Positions 53,436-60,205 of a DNA stretch of 64,000 bases are shown one piece after another. The notes below the pieces were generated by a model. It was not told the DNA's origin. It searched no databases and saw only the letters and a list, made by a program, of their open reading frames with translations. Numbering within the stretch: position 1 is the first letter of the stretch; each line of letters starts with the position of its first letter. Position numbers and translations under genes: made by a program. This DNA comes from Methanoculleus thermophilus. Its GTDB lineage: Archaea; Halobacteriota; Methanomicrobia; Methanomicrobiales; Methanoculleaceae. The DNA is taken from positions 62,001 to 126,000 of the forward strand of contig NZ_BCNX01000008.1 of assembly GCF_001571405.1 (NCBI RefSeq), written 5' to 3'.

Positions 53436-53861
53436 TCACTCCTGCTCCGTTCGGAACTCCCTGAATGCCGAAAGGCTGCGCTGGCCTTCGGGGGTTTCCC
53501 TGAGGAACTTGAGGAAGAGCCGGAGGTGGTTCAGCGTCTCCGGGCTCACGTGGTGCTCGAACTGACATGCGTCGATCTCTGCGGTATCGCCGGCGACACC
53601 GAGGAGTTCCAGGAGGTCCGCAAACGTCCGATGCCTTCTCTGGAGTTCCCGGGCCATCTCCTCGCCTGCCGGGGTCAGCGTGGCGCCCGCATAGGACTCA
53701 TAGACGATCAGCCCTTCCTGCTCCAGCTTCCGGAGCATCTCGGTCACCGACGGAGGTTTCACGTCGATCGCCTCCGCGATCCGCCCCGTCTGGGCGCGCC
53801 CCTCCTCCCTCACAAGGGAGCAGATGATCTCGATGTACTCTTCCTTGGTCTTTTGGCGCAT
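53436..53861 (-). CDS. DtxR/MntR-family metal-dependent repressor
   Basis: A 141-residue regulator. N-terminal winged helix: KTKEEYIEIICSLVREEGRA, AEAIDVKPPSVTEMLRKLEQ and LIVYESYAGATLTPAGEEMA. Dimerisation domain: RRHRTFADLLELLGVAGDTA, then DACQFEHHVSPETLNHLRLF with Cys, Glu and His as metal ligands (CxxEHxxS signature). There is no SH3-like third domain. Start ATG 53861 is chosen because AAGGAGAGG sits just upstream. It is the third gene after feoA and feoB, and the tandem TTAGG-N4-CCTAA sites before feoA are its likely targets. Confidence 0.92.
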   Translation of the reverse strand: MRQKTKEEYIEIICSLVREEGRAQTGRIAEAIDVKPPSVTEMLRKLEQEGLIVYESYAGATLTPAGEEMARELQRRHRTFADLLELLGVAGDTAEIDACQFEHHVSPETLNHLRLFLKFLRETPEGQRSLSAFREFRTEQE

Positions 53862-53871
53862 CTTCCTCTCC

Positions 53872-55587
53872 TTAAAACCCAATCAGCACCAGCCGCAGCG
53901 CACCCCCGACGAGGAGCGCCGCCGTCAGCATCACGCCTGCGGCGGTGAGCATCCCCCGCATCCCCATCTCCCGCAGGAGGACGACGAACGCCGCGACGCA
54001 CGGGAAGTAGATCGTGAGCATCGTCACCGCGATGACGAGCTGCTCGGGGGTCATCCCGAGGGGGACGAGCATCCCCACCGCGAGGTCCTTTCTGAGGAAC
54101 CCGACCAGGAGGGCGGCGGTCGCCTCGGCAGGGAGCCCGAGCCAGGTCTGCATCACCGGGGCGAAGACGGCCGCGAGCAGGTCGAAGAACCCGACCGCGT
54201 AGAGGAGGTTGACGAGCAGGATGCCGATGAAGAGGTACGGGACCGCCTCCCTGATAAACCCGCGCACCCGCATCCAGGCCTTCATGCCGGTGGCCCGGGG
54301 ATCCGGCATCCGGTAGGGCGGGATCTCTAAGAAGATCTCCGGGCACTGCCCCGGCACCATCCGGTCGAGGAGCAGGCCTACGGTGACGTAGACGAGCGCG
54401 AGGGTTCCAAAGACGATCGCCACGTAGCCCATTCCGAACGACCCGAGCACCCCGAAGACCATCGCGGTCTGGGCCATGCAGGGGACCGAGATCGAGACGA
54501 GGGTTATGGCGATGAACCGCTGCTTCTTCGTCTCCAGCACCCGGCTGGCCAGCACTCCGGGCACGTTGCACCCGAGCCCCAGGATGACCGGGACGATCCC
54601 GTAGCCGTGCAGGCCGAGCCGGTGGAAGAAGGTGTCGGCCAGCGTCGCGAGCCTGGGGAGGTAGCCGGTATCCTCGAGGATCGAGAGGACAATGTAGAAG
54701 GCCACGATGTAGGGGAGGATCATGGCGAACGGGACATACAGCCCCGTCGTCAGAAGCCCCATCGACTGCTCGTAGTCGATCCCGCCCTCAATGAACCGTC
54801 CGATCAGGATATCGTGCAGGAGGCCGGGACCGAGGAGGTCGCTCGCCTGCATGGCGATCGGGGTGTAGAGGTCGAAGAGCGGCTCGAAGACGAACGATAT
54901 CAGCCCTTCCCCGATCCACCTGACCGCCAGAAACGCGGCGGCGATGACGGCTGCGGCGATCAGGCCTCCGGTCACCGGCTTGATGCTCGCCTCCGCGATC
55001 CGGTCGCCGAGGGTGGGGTGGCGGTGGGTGACCACCTGGACCGCCCCGGTGATCCGGCCGACCGTCGCCCACCGCTCCTCCTCGCTCATGGGCCGGACCG
55101 TCCCCGAGGGGCGGGCCTCGCGGAACCGCTCGACGAGTTCCCGTATCCCCTCCCCGAAGAGGCCCACGGTCGGGACGACCGGCACCCCGAGGAGCCGCTC
55201 AAGTTCGGCGGCGTCGATCGCGATCCCCCGGTGCTTCGCCTCGTCCTGGAGGTTGAGCGCAACGACTGCGGAGACCCCGCGTTCCAGGAGTTCAAGGGTC
55301 AGGTAGAGGTTCCGCTCCAGGTTGGTTGCATCGATGACGTTGACGACGAGGTCCGCCTGATCAAGGACTACGGCAGCGACCTCTTCTGCGGGGTTTGAGG
55401 GGGAGAGGGAGTAGGTGCCGGGCGCGTCGATCACCTCGGCAGGCCCGGTCGGGGTCTGCATCTCCCCGCGGGAGACGTCGACGGTGGTCCCGGGGTAGTT
55501 CGAGGCGATGACCCGGGTGCCCGTCAGCCGCGAGAAGATCCCGCTCTTTCCGACGTTCGGGTTGCCCATCAGGACGATCGTCTTCAT
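53872..55587 (-). CDS. feoB: Ferrous iron transporter FeoB
   Basis: GTP-dependent Fe(II) importer of the cell membrane, 571 residues, on the short side for the family. G-domain: LMGNPNVGKSGIFSRLTGTR (G1), NYPGTTVDVSRG (G2), DAPGTYSL (G3), NLQD (G4). The membrane part has two Gate regions: LPYIVAFYIVLSILEDTGYL (Gate 1) and PYLFIGILLVNLLYAVGFFD (Gate 2 side), with LGLGCNVPGVLASRVLETKK between. The C-terminal helix bundle is compact. It overlaps feoA by 4 bases and abuts the DtxR gene. Confidence 0.95.
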   Translation of the reverse strand: MKTIVLMGNPNVGKSGIFSRLTGTRVIASNYPGTTVDVSRGEMQTPTGPAEVIDAPGTYSLSPSNPAEEVAAVVLDQADLVVNVIDATNLERNLYLTLELLERGVSAVVALNLQDEAKHRGIAIDAAELERLLGVPVVPTVGLFGEGIRELVERFREARPSGTVRPMSEEERWATVGRITGAVQVVTHRHPTLGDRIAEASIKPVTGGLIAAAVIAAAFLAVRWIGEGLISFVFEPLFDLYTPIAMQASDLLGPGLLHDILIGRFIEGGIDYEQSMGLLTTGLYVPFAMILPYIVAFYIVLSILEDTGYLPRLATLADTFFHRLGLHGYGIVPVILGLGCNVPGVLASRVLETKKQRFIAITLVSISVPCMAQTAMVFGVLGSFGMGYVAIVFGTLALVYVTVGLLLDRMVPGQCPEIFLEIPPYRMPDPRATGMKAWMRVRGFIREAVPYLFIGILLVNLLYAVGFFDLLAAVFAPVMQTWLGLPAEATAALLVGFLRKDLAVGMLVPLGMTPEQLVIAVTMLTIYFPCVAAFVVLLREMGMRGMLTAAGVMLTAALLVGGALRLVLIGF

Positions 55588-55826
55588 AGGGTAACCTCCA
55601 CGCCGACCCGCCGGGCCATCCCGCGGCCGAGTGTTATCTGCCGTCCGTCCACATCGACCACAACCGGGCCGCCGAGGGGGTGGCGGGCGACGACGGTGAG
55701 GGTCTTGCCTTCCCTGATACCGATGGTTCTGAGTTTCCGGATAAAGCTCGGAGTTCCGACAAACCGGGTGACGGTCCCCTGCGTGCCCGGTTCTAAATCA
55801 AGCAGCATCTCTTCCATGGCGATCAT
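55584..55826 (-). CDS. feoA: FeoA-family SH3-like iron transport protein
   Basis: An 80-residue SH3-fold protein, needed for FeoB function. MLLDLEPGTQGTVTRFVGTP then IRKLRTIGIREGKTLTVVAR and DVDGRQITLGRGMARRVGVE follow the FeoA pattern ('R.L..MGI..G....V....PLGGP..V...G..I.L...A..I.V'). ATG 55826 abuts the operator; ATG 55817 is an alternative (MEEMLLDLEP). A TATA-like GGTATATCAA (minus strand) near 55,873-55,882 would start transcription inside the operator. Confidence 0.92.
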   Translation of the reverse strand: MIAMEEMLLDLEPGTQGTVTRFVGTPSFIRKLRTIGIREGKTLTVVARHPLGGPVVVDVDGRQITLGRGMARRVGVEVTL

Positions 55827-55857
55827 TTTAGGTTTCCCTAATTTAGGTATGCCTAAA
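55827..55857. promoter_or_regulatory. Tandem iron-box-like operators upstream of feoA
   Basis: Two dyads lie side by side: TTAGG-TTTC-CCTAA (55,828-55,841) and TTTAGG-TATG-CCTAAA (55,842-55,857). TTAGG-N4-CCTAA resembles the ends of the IdeR/DtxR iron box. The sites cover the predicted transcription start of feoAB-dtxR, so an iron-loaded DtxR protein would repress its own operon. Confidence 0.78.
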
Positions 55858-55953
55858 TGTTGGCACAGGGGGTTGATATACCTTGCTCCGGCACGGAAGC
55901 GTAGGTTTATGCCCGGGCTCCGCGTAATTCGAGGAGAACGAGAGGTGACTCAT

Positions 55954-56901
55954 ATGACGACCGTGATTGCCGTTGACCTCGGCGCGACCAACCTCCGCGC
56001 CGCCCTGGTGGGTCCCGATGCGACCGTTCTCGCCCATGATGCCGTTCCGACCCCGACCGCGGGGTCCGGCGGGGAGGTGGTCACCGCCGCGATCATGGCA
56101 GAGGTGGAGGCGCTCCTTGCCCTGCCCGAAGGGCGCGACGTCACGGCGATCGGGGTCGCGTCGGCCGGGCCCCTGGACCTCGGCCGCGGGTGGGTCGTAC
56201 ACTCCCCGAACATGGCATTTCCGGTCGTGGAGATCACCGGCCCGCTCCGGGAGCGGTTCGGGTTGCCGGTCGCGCTCATCAACGACGCCCGGGCCGGCGT
56301 CCTCGGCGAGCGGTGGGCAGGCGCCGCCCGCGGCTCCGACAACGTCGTCTACGTCACCCTCTCGACCGGGATCGGGGGCGGTGCGGTGGTGAACGGCCGC
56401 CTTCTTCTCGGGATGACTGGAAATGCCGCCGAGATCGGGCACATCACGGTCGATACCCGCTACAACCTCGTCTGCGGGTGCGGCTATACAGGTCACTGGG
56501 AGGCCTACGCCTCTGCAAAGAACATCCCGCAGTTCTTTGCGGCGTGGCGAAAGGAGGCGGCTCCCGGCCCGGTCGCCTTCGACGCCTCCTCTAGTCAGGC
56601 GATCTTTGCGGCGGCCGGCGAGGGGGACCCGGTCGCCCTCGCCTTCATGGAGGCGCTCGGGGAGATGAACGCCAGGGGAATCTCAAGCGTCATCGTCGCC
56701 TACAACCCCGAGGTGCTCGTCCTCGACGGACCACTCGCCCGTTACCACGCAGATATCCTGATCCCGCACATGGAACCCCACATCGACCGCTACCTCGCCC
56801 TTCCCCGGATCGTCGTCTCCGAACTCGATGGACGGGCGCCGCTCCTCGGCGCGGCGGTCTATGCACTCGAAACGCTGCGACGGGAGGATCAAAAGCCATG
56901 A
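55954..56901 (+). CDS. ROK-family sugar kinase / glucokinase-like protein
   Basis: A 315-residue ROK kinase. MTTVIAVDLGATNLRAALVG is the phosphate-1 motif (DLGATNLR), VASAGPLDLGRGWVVHSPNM follows, INDARAGVLGERWAGAARGS contains the catalytic Asp, and VTLSTGIGGGAVVNGRLLLG is phosphate-2. The zinc-site region is AAEIGHITVDT...CGCGYTGHWEAYAS, with GHWE where the usual ROK motif has GCxE, so one Cys ligand is replaced by His. ATG 55954 has GAGGAG and GAGAGG upstream. Glucose or another sugar as substrate is not settled. Confidence 0.88.
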   Translation: MTTVIAVDLGATNLRAALVGPDATVLAHDAVPTPTAGSGGEVVTAAIMAEVEALLALPEGRDVTAIGVASAGPLDLGRGWVVHSPNMAFPVVEITGPLRERFGLPVALINDARAGVLGERWAGAARGSDNVVYVTLSTGIGGGAVVNGRLLLGMTGNAAEIGHITVDTRYNLVCGCGYTGHWEAYASAKNIPQFFAAWRKEAAPGPVAFDASSSQAIFAAAGEGDPVALAFMEALGEMNARGISSVIVAYNPEVLVLDGPLARYHADILIPHMEPHIDRYLALPRIVVSELDGRAPLLGAAVYALETLRREDQKP

Positions 56902-57407
56902 TCGAGATCTATCCGAATCTTTATGTCGGGACGCAGGAGGACTACGAGGTCATGGTGGAGGCTCACGAGACCTGGTGCGTGGTCCACGCCTGCCGGAGCC
57001 CCTACCACTGTCTCGCGGTCACGTACTCGCCGATCGCAACGGTGCCGCCGGACCACCCCGAGTACCTGGTTGCCCGGCGGGGGAACCGGCTGATGCTCAA
57101 CCTGGTTGATGCCCGCGACCCCGCCGATATCCCCAAAGAGGCGATCGACGCAGCCCTTCGGTTCATCGATGGGTGTCTTGGCAAAGGCCGGCAGGTGCTG
57201 GTCCACTGCGGCTTTGGGGTCTCCCGCTCGGCGGCGATCGGACTTCTGTACCTTGCGGCCTACACCGACCTCCTGCCGACGGGGAGCCTTGCCGAGGCCG
57301 AGGAGGCCTATCGCCGGATATACCCGCCCTACAAACCCGGCCGGGGGATGCGGGGGTTCCTTGAGGCGCATTGGGACGAGTATACGAAGAGACGGGTGGC
57401 GGCGTGA
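56898..57407 (+). CDS. Dual-specificity protein phosphatase-like protein
   Basis: A 169-residue cysteine phosphatase of the dual-specificity type. IEIYPNLYVGTQEDYEVMVE is the usual lead-in ('I...LYLG...'), the catalytic loop is VLVHCGFGVSRSAAIGLLYL (HC-x5-R), and the general acid is in NLVDARDPADIP. It has a long C-terminal extension with YPPYKPGRGMRGFLEAHWDE. It overlaps the ROK kinase stop by 4 bases and the IMPACT-like gene by 4 bases. Confidence 0.9.
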   Translation: MIEIYPNLYVGTQEDYEVMVEAHETWCVVHACRSPYHCLAVTYSPIATVPPDHPEYLVARRGNRLMLNLVDARDPADIPKEAIDAALRFIDGCLGKGRQVLVHCGFGVSRSAAIGLLYLAAYTDLLPTGSLAEAEEAYRRIYPPYKPGRGMRGFLEAHWDEYTKRRVAA

Positions 57408-57772
57408 GTGCAAAACCCCTCGGCGCCGCCGTGATCGAGGTCCGGCGGTCGCGGTTCTACGCGCATCTCTACCGGATCGAGGAGCCCGGGGATATCGCGC
57501 AGGTTCTTGCCGGCCACCACGAGGCCTATCGGAAGGCCGCTCACCACTGCGCCGCCTGGCGGTGCGGCACCGTCGAGGAGTTTCGGAGCGACGGTGAGGT
57601 CGGCCGGCCGGGGAGGATCCTCCTCGATCTCCTCCGGCGGCACGCCCTCGAGAGCCACGCGCTGGTCGTCTCGAGGATCTTCGGCGGAGTGCTCCTCGGC
57701 CCCGGGAACGTCGGGAGGGCGTTCCGCGACGCCGGGGAGGCCGCGATCCGCGAGGCCGGGCTCACCCGGTGA
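57404..57772 (+). CDS. IMPACT/YigZ-family (UPF0029) protein
   Basis: A 122-residue single-domain UPF0029 protein. From GTG 57404 (coupled to the phosphatase stop by GTGA): GAAVIEVRRSRFYAHLYRIE, GHHEAYRKAAHHCAAWRCGT, EVGRPGRILLDLLRRHALES and ALVVSRIFGGVLLGPGNVGR. 'H..A.H.C.A...G' and 'FGG..LG.G...RA' are the family signatures. It lacks the C-terminal ferredoxin-like domain of bacterial YigZ. The last codons (LTR-stop) lie within the left 24-bp direct repeat of the inserted cassette. Confidence 0.85.
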   Translation: MSAKPLGAAVIEVRRSRFYAHLYRIEEPGDIAQVLAGHHEAYRKAAHHCAAWRCGTVEEFRSDGEVGRPGRILLDLLRRHALESHALVVSRIFGGVLLGPGNVGRAFRDAGEAAIREAGLTR

Positions 57773-57785
57773 CGGGAGTCCGCCT
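57762..57785 (+). repeat. Left 24-bp direct repeat of the inserted cassette
   Basis: It starts TCACCCGGTGACGGGAGTCC and ends GCCT. The same 24 bases recur at 59,773-59,796. The first 11 bases (TCACC-C-GGTGA) are a perfect palindrome, as is common in recombination cores. It includes the stop codon of the IMPACT-like gene. Confidence 0.9.
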
Positions 57786-57957
57786 CTGTATGATCGAGCC
57801 ACCGTCCGGGAGTGGTTGTTGAGGTGGGGGCGACTTTGGCAGCTCCGTGAGATCCCCCTTAGAGAACGGATCGTTATTGTGCTGGTTGTTGTGCTTAAGA
57901 ATCAAAGATGGTTGCTATATGTGAGCAGCCACACAGCCAGGAGTAAGGCAGACCAGT

Positions 57958-58791
57958 TTAAAACCATTTATCCAGCGTTTGGTTTTGGTGTTTTGGTTCG
58001 ACATTTTTTGGAGGATAATATAGTCCTATTATCAACCATGTGGGCTGAAGTGAATGCATACCAACGACAAAATAGAGATCTCTCTCGTTTATCATCCAAG
58101 TGTAAAACTTTTCATATAACTTTTCCCACAGAATCTGGATGTCTCCATACTCTCGGCCCCATCTACGATATGCCTCCAATAGCTCCCAATCTTCGCATAA
58201 AATGTCATGATAACTATTCGAGCAGGTTAAGCAATTGTCAGAGCACTTAAAATGATATGCAAATGGGTATGGAATTTTTTGGATTATGGGGGTTTTTGAT
58301 CCATCAAGTCCTTGCCGATATTGGTTTGGATCTATGTAGATTTCAAGTTCTCGCCGGCTATAAAATTTTAGAATTTCTTTAGGTCTAATCAATCCAAGCG
58401 AGGTCTTATCTTCCTTGTATTTGTAATCTAATTGACTTAGAGAAAGATCAACTTTATCGAGAAGTAGTTTGTTGCGTTTATCCCAAATTTTGTTGTTGGA
58501 TGTGCCACTTAAACTACGATCTATAATAGTAATATCTGAACCTTCTTTGACTTTGTAACTCTCTTTTCTCCGGAGTTTTTCGGACTTTGCTTTCTGGCAG
58601 GTGACTTCCACAAGATCGAACTTATGAATCTTATTACTTCCAATATAATGTTTAGTTGGAATGGGATACAGCCGGATCCAATCCCCTTCTTCAGTAATTC
58701 CGGCTGTACAAGCGACCTCACTTCGAGATTTTCGGCTGTATTCAGGGTAGGTTTTTACTATAATCCAGACACGTTTTTTCTCCCAGCTCAC
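57958..58791 (-). CDS. Uncharacterised cassette protein, partner of the DUF488 gene
   Basis: A 277-residue protein: MSWEKKRVWIIVKTYPEYSR, then KSRSEVACTAGITEEGDWIR and LYPIPTKHYIG. I recall similar uncharacterised proteins ('VKTYP.PS.KY.E.VCTAGI...G.WIRLYPIPFR') beside DUF488 genes in variable regions; no name. In the last third FKCSDNCLTCSNSYHDILCE has CX3CX2C then His and Cys, a possible zinc site, followed by DWELLEAYRRW. Lys-, Ile- and Tyr-rich with A/T-ending codons, unlike the host. It overlaps the DUF488 gene by 4 bases. Confidence 0.75.
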   Translation of the reverse strand: MSWEKKRVWIIVKTYPEYSRKSRSEVACTAGITEEGDWIRLYPIPTKHYIGSNKIHKFDLVEVTCQKAKSEKLRRKESYKVKEGSDITIIDRSLSGTSNNKIWDKRNKLLLDKVDLSLSQLDYKYKEDKTSLGLIRPKEILKFYSRRELEIYIDPNQYRQGLDGSKTPIIQKIPYPFAYHFKCSDNCLTCSNSYHDILCEDWELLEAYRRWGREYGDIQILWEKLYEKFYTWMINERDLYFVVGMHSLQPTWLIIGLYYPPKNVEPKHQNQTLDKWF

Positions 58792-59603
58792 AAGTCAACA
58801 ATCTCCCACCCCTCCTTGCGTAATCGGTCTGCAATGACTCCTCTATGGCAGTGGCTGGCGTTTTTTTCAAAGCACATCAGGGCAATTTTTTCTTGACCCC
58901 CTAGAGCCTTTATTTTTTCGATCAGGTCCCCTTTATATTCAAGTTCGGAAGAATATTGTTTAAACAACTCCTGATATCCATTTTGGGTAATATCCCGTCT
59001 TCGACTTGATTCTATTCCAAGTTCGGGGATGTGAACGTACTTGATACAAAAGTTCTGTAAATTCCTTGATAATGCCTCTTTTGAGTATCCGTACTTTCTG
59101 CTGAACGCATTTCTCCTTACATCCACAAGTAAGGTAACGCGATTGGCGATCAGTGTCTGGAAGAATTGATCGATGTCTTTCCCCTCATACCCTATTGTTG
59201 TAATGCCCTTCTCTTCGGAAATTTGCTCCTTTTTTGGCTTCAATTTACTGAATATTGTATATTCCGGGAAATGATCATAGACATAGTCAATAATATCCAT
59301 GTCTGTAGAAGCCTGAAATTTTTGAGCATATGACGAGATAATCTCCTGCAAAAAGAAATCCGGCTTCGGAAATACGGTGTCGAGAATCTGGACATTTTCA
59401 TCTATTAATATGCTACCTGATTTTTCGAGATTAAACAGATCCCTATATAGTTGAAATGAGAAGGGGCCATACTTGTACGGAACGAAATTGTATAAGCTTC
59501 GCTCTTGTGAGATCAAGAACATCAACTTGACCAACTTCATTTTTGAAATCTTTCCATAACGAGCAATCAGAAAAAGAACTGCTCGTTGACTTTTATTTAT
59601 CAT
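58788..59603 (-). CDS. DUF488 protein with N-terminal SocA/Panacea-like domain
   Basis: A 271-residue two-part protein. Residues 1-125: AVLFLIARYGKISKMKLVKL, LMFLISQERSLYNFVPYKYG, then PFSFQLYRDLFNLEKSGSIL, resembling the SocA/Panacea (DUF4065) antitoxin fold ('K..KL.Y......YGP.....'). Residues 135-271 are DUF488: GITTIGYEGKDIDQFFQTLI, LLVDVRRNAFSRKYGYSKEA, and IALMCFEKNASHCHRGVIAD with the conserved Cys...CHR. DUF488 often appears in conflict-associated islands. First gene of the cassette pair. A toxin-antitoxin or defence role is inference. Confidence 0.82.
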   Translation of the reverse strand: MINKSQRAVLFLIARYGKISKMKLVKLMFLISQERSLYNFVPYKYGPFSFQLYRDLFNLEKSGSILIDENVQILDTVFPKPDFFLQEIISSYAQKFQASTDMDIIDYVYDHFPEYTIFSKLKPKKEQISEEKGITTIGYEGKDIDQFFQTLIANRVTLLVDVRRNAFSRKYGYSKEALSRNLQNFCIKYVHIPELGIESSRRRDITQNGYQELFKQYSSELEYKGDLIEKIKALGGQEKIALMCFEKNASHCHRGVIADRLRKEGWEIVDL

Positions 59604-59772
59604 CCTCGATAATCACCTGGTGACACATATATTATTAAGGTTTAGGTACGTGGGTTGAAAGTATTTGTTGTGCTTCCCGCAAACATATCGAGCATCTCCT
59701 TGGATGCTGCTCATCGTGATCAGGACCAATGTCTGTGATTGGTCGCCTTCTGTGTGTCCCACAAGACGGGTG
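59604..59772. other. Right-end non-coding part of the cassette
   Basis: A 169-base stretch upstream of the DUF488 gene. ACATATATTATTAA at 59,624-59,637 gives a plausible A+T-rich promoter on the minus strand for the cassette genes. No gene is seen. Confidence 0.4.
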
Positions 59773-59796
59773 TCACCCGGTGACGGGAGTCCGCCT
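59773..59796 (+). repeat. Right 24-bp direct repeat of the inserted cassette
   Basis: Exact copy of 57,762-57,785. On the minus strand it encodes the last residues (RRTPVTG-stop region) of the gene at 59,773-60,150, so that gene's end is intact here. Confidence 0.9.
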
Positions 59797-60150
59797 GCCG
59801 GCAGGGAGGACGGCGGCGATGGGCGCGAAGGCGGCGGCACGGGCGAGGACTGCCCGGAGTGCCGCGGCCGGGACAGTGTAGCGCTCCCCGGTGACGAGTT
59901 CAACGACGATCGCCGCTCCCGACCGAGACCGCTCCGCGCGGCCGACCGTGCCCCCGAGGACCATCCCCCAATCATCGCGGAGCGGTCCGACCCGGGCAGG
60001 GCGCCGGCCGTCGAGCGCCTGCCGGAGTTCCCCGACCCTGACCCCGAACCGCCGGCCGTGGAGCACGACCTCGACGATCCGGCAGGTTCTCCCCTCTTCA
60101 TCGACTGCGGCGCACCTGCACCTCTGGAGGTAGCCTGCTCTTTTCAGCAT
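59773..60150 (-). CDS. Hypothetical protein at the right edge of the cassette
   Basis: A 125-residue Arg/Ala/Val-rich protein: MLKRAGYLQRCRCAAVDEEG, RTCRIVEVVLHGRRFGVRVG, ELRQALDGRRPARVGPLRDD and VVELVTGERYTVPAAALRAV. No family recognised; it looks like two beta-rich units with 'RFGVRVGELRQAL' and 'RYTVPAAALRAVL', suggesting an internal repeat. The G+C-rich codons match the host, so it belongs to the chromosome, not the cassette. The stop codon lies in the right direct repeat. Confidence 0.6.
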   Translation of the reverse strand: MLKRAGYLQRCRCAAVDEEGRTCRIVEVVLHGRRFGVRVGELRQALDGRRPARVGPLRDDWGMVLGGTVGRAERSRSGAAIVVELVTGERYTVPAAALRAVLARAAAFAPIAAVLPAGRRTPVTG

Positions 60151-60205
60151 ACCCGGGAGTCTCCCGCACCTGACTAAAACCCGCGCCGTGCGCGGGGTGA
60201 AAGTG

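Larger units (their letters stand above)
57786..59772. mobile_element. 2-kb low-G+C cassette flanked by 24-bp direct repeats
   Basis: Between the two exact repeats is a 1,987-base segment that from about 57,880 onward is clearly A+T-rich, unlike everything around it. It carries two overlapping genes on the minus strand (58,788-59,603 and 57,958-58,791) and no integrase or transposase. The outer halves of the two flanking genes join if one repeat and the cassette are removed, giving a simple convergent pair. This is the pattern of a site-specific or repeat-mediated insertion. How it moved is unknown. Confidence 0.75.

Noticed and set aside
57786-57900. Frame reading YDRATVREWLLRWG just inside the left repeat, resembling a transposase helix-turn-helix
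   Set aside because: Only about 15 residues with no further transposase motifs and no inverted repeats; too weak to name an IS remnant.
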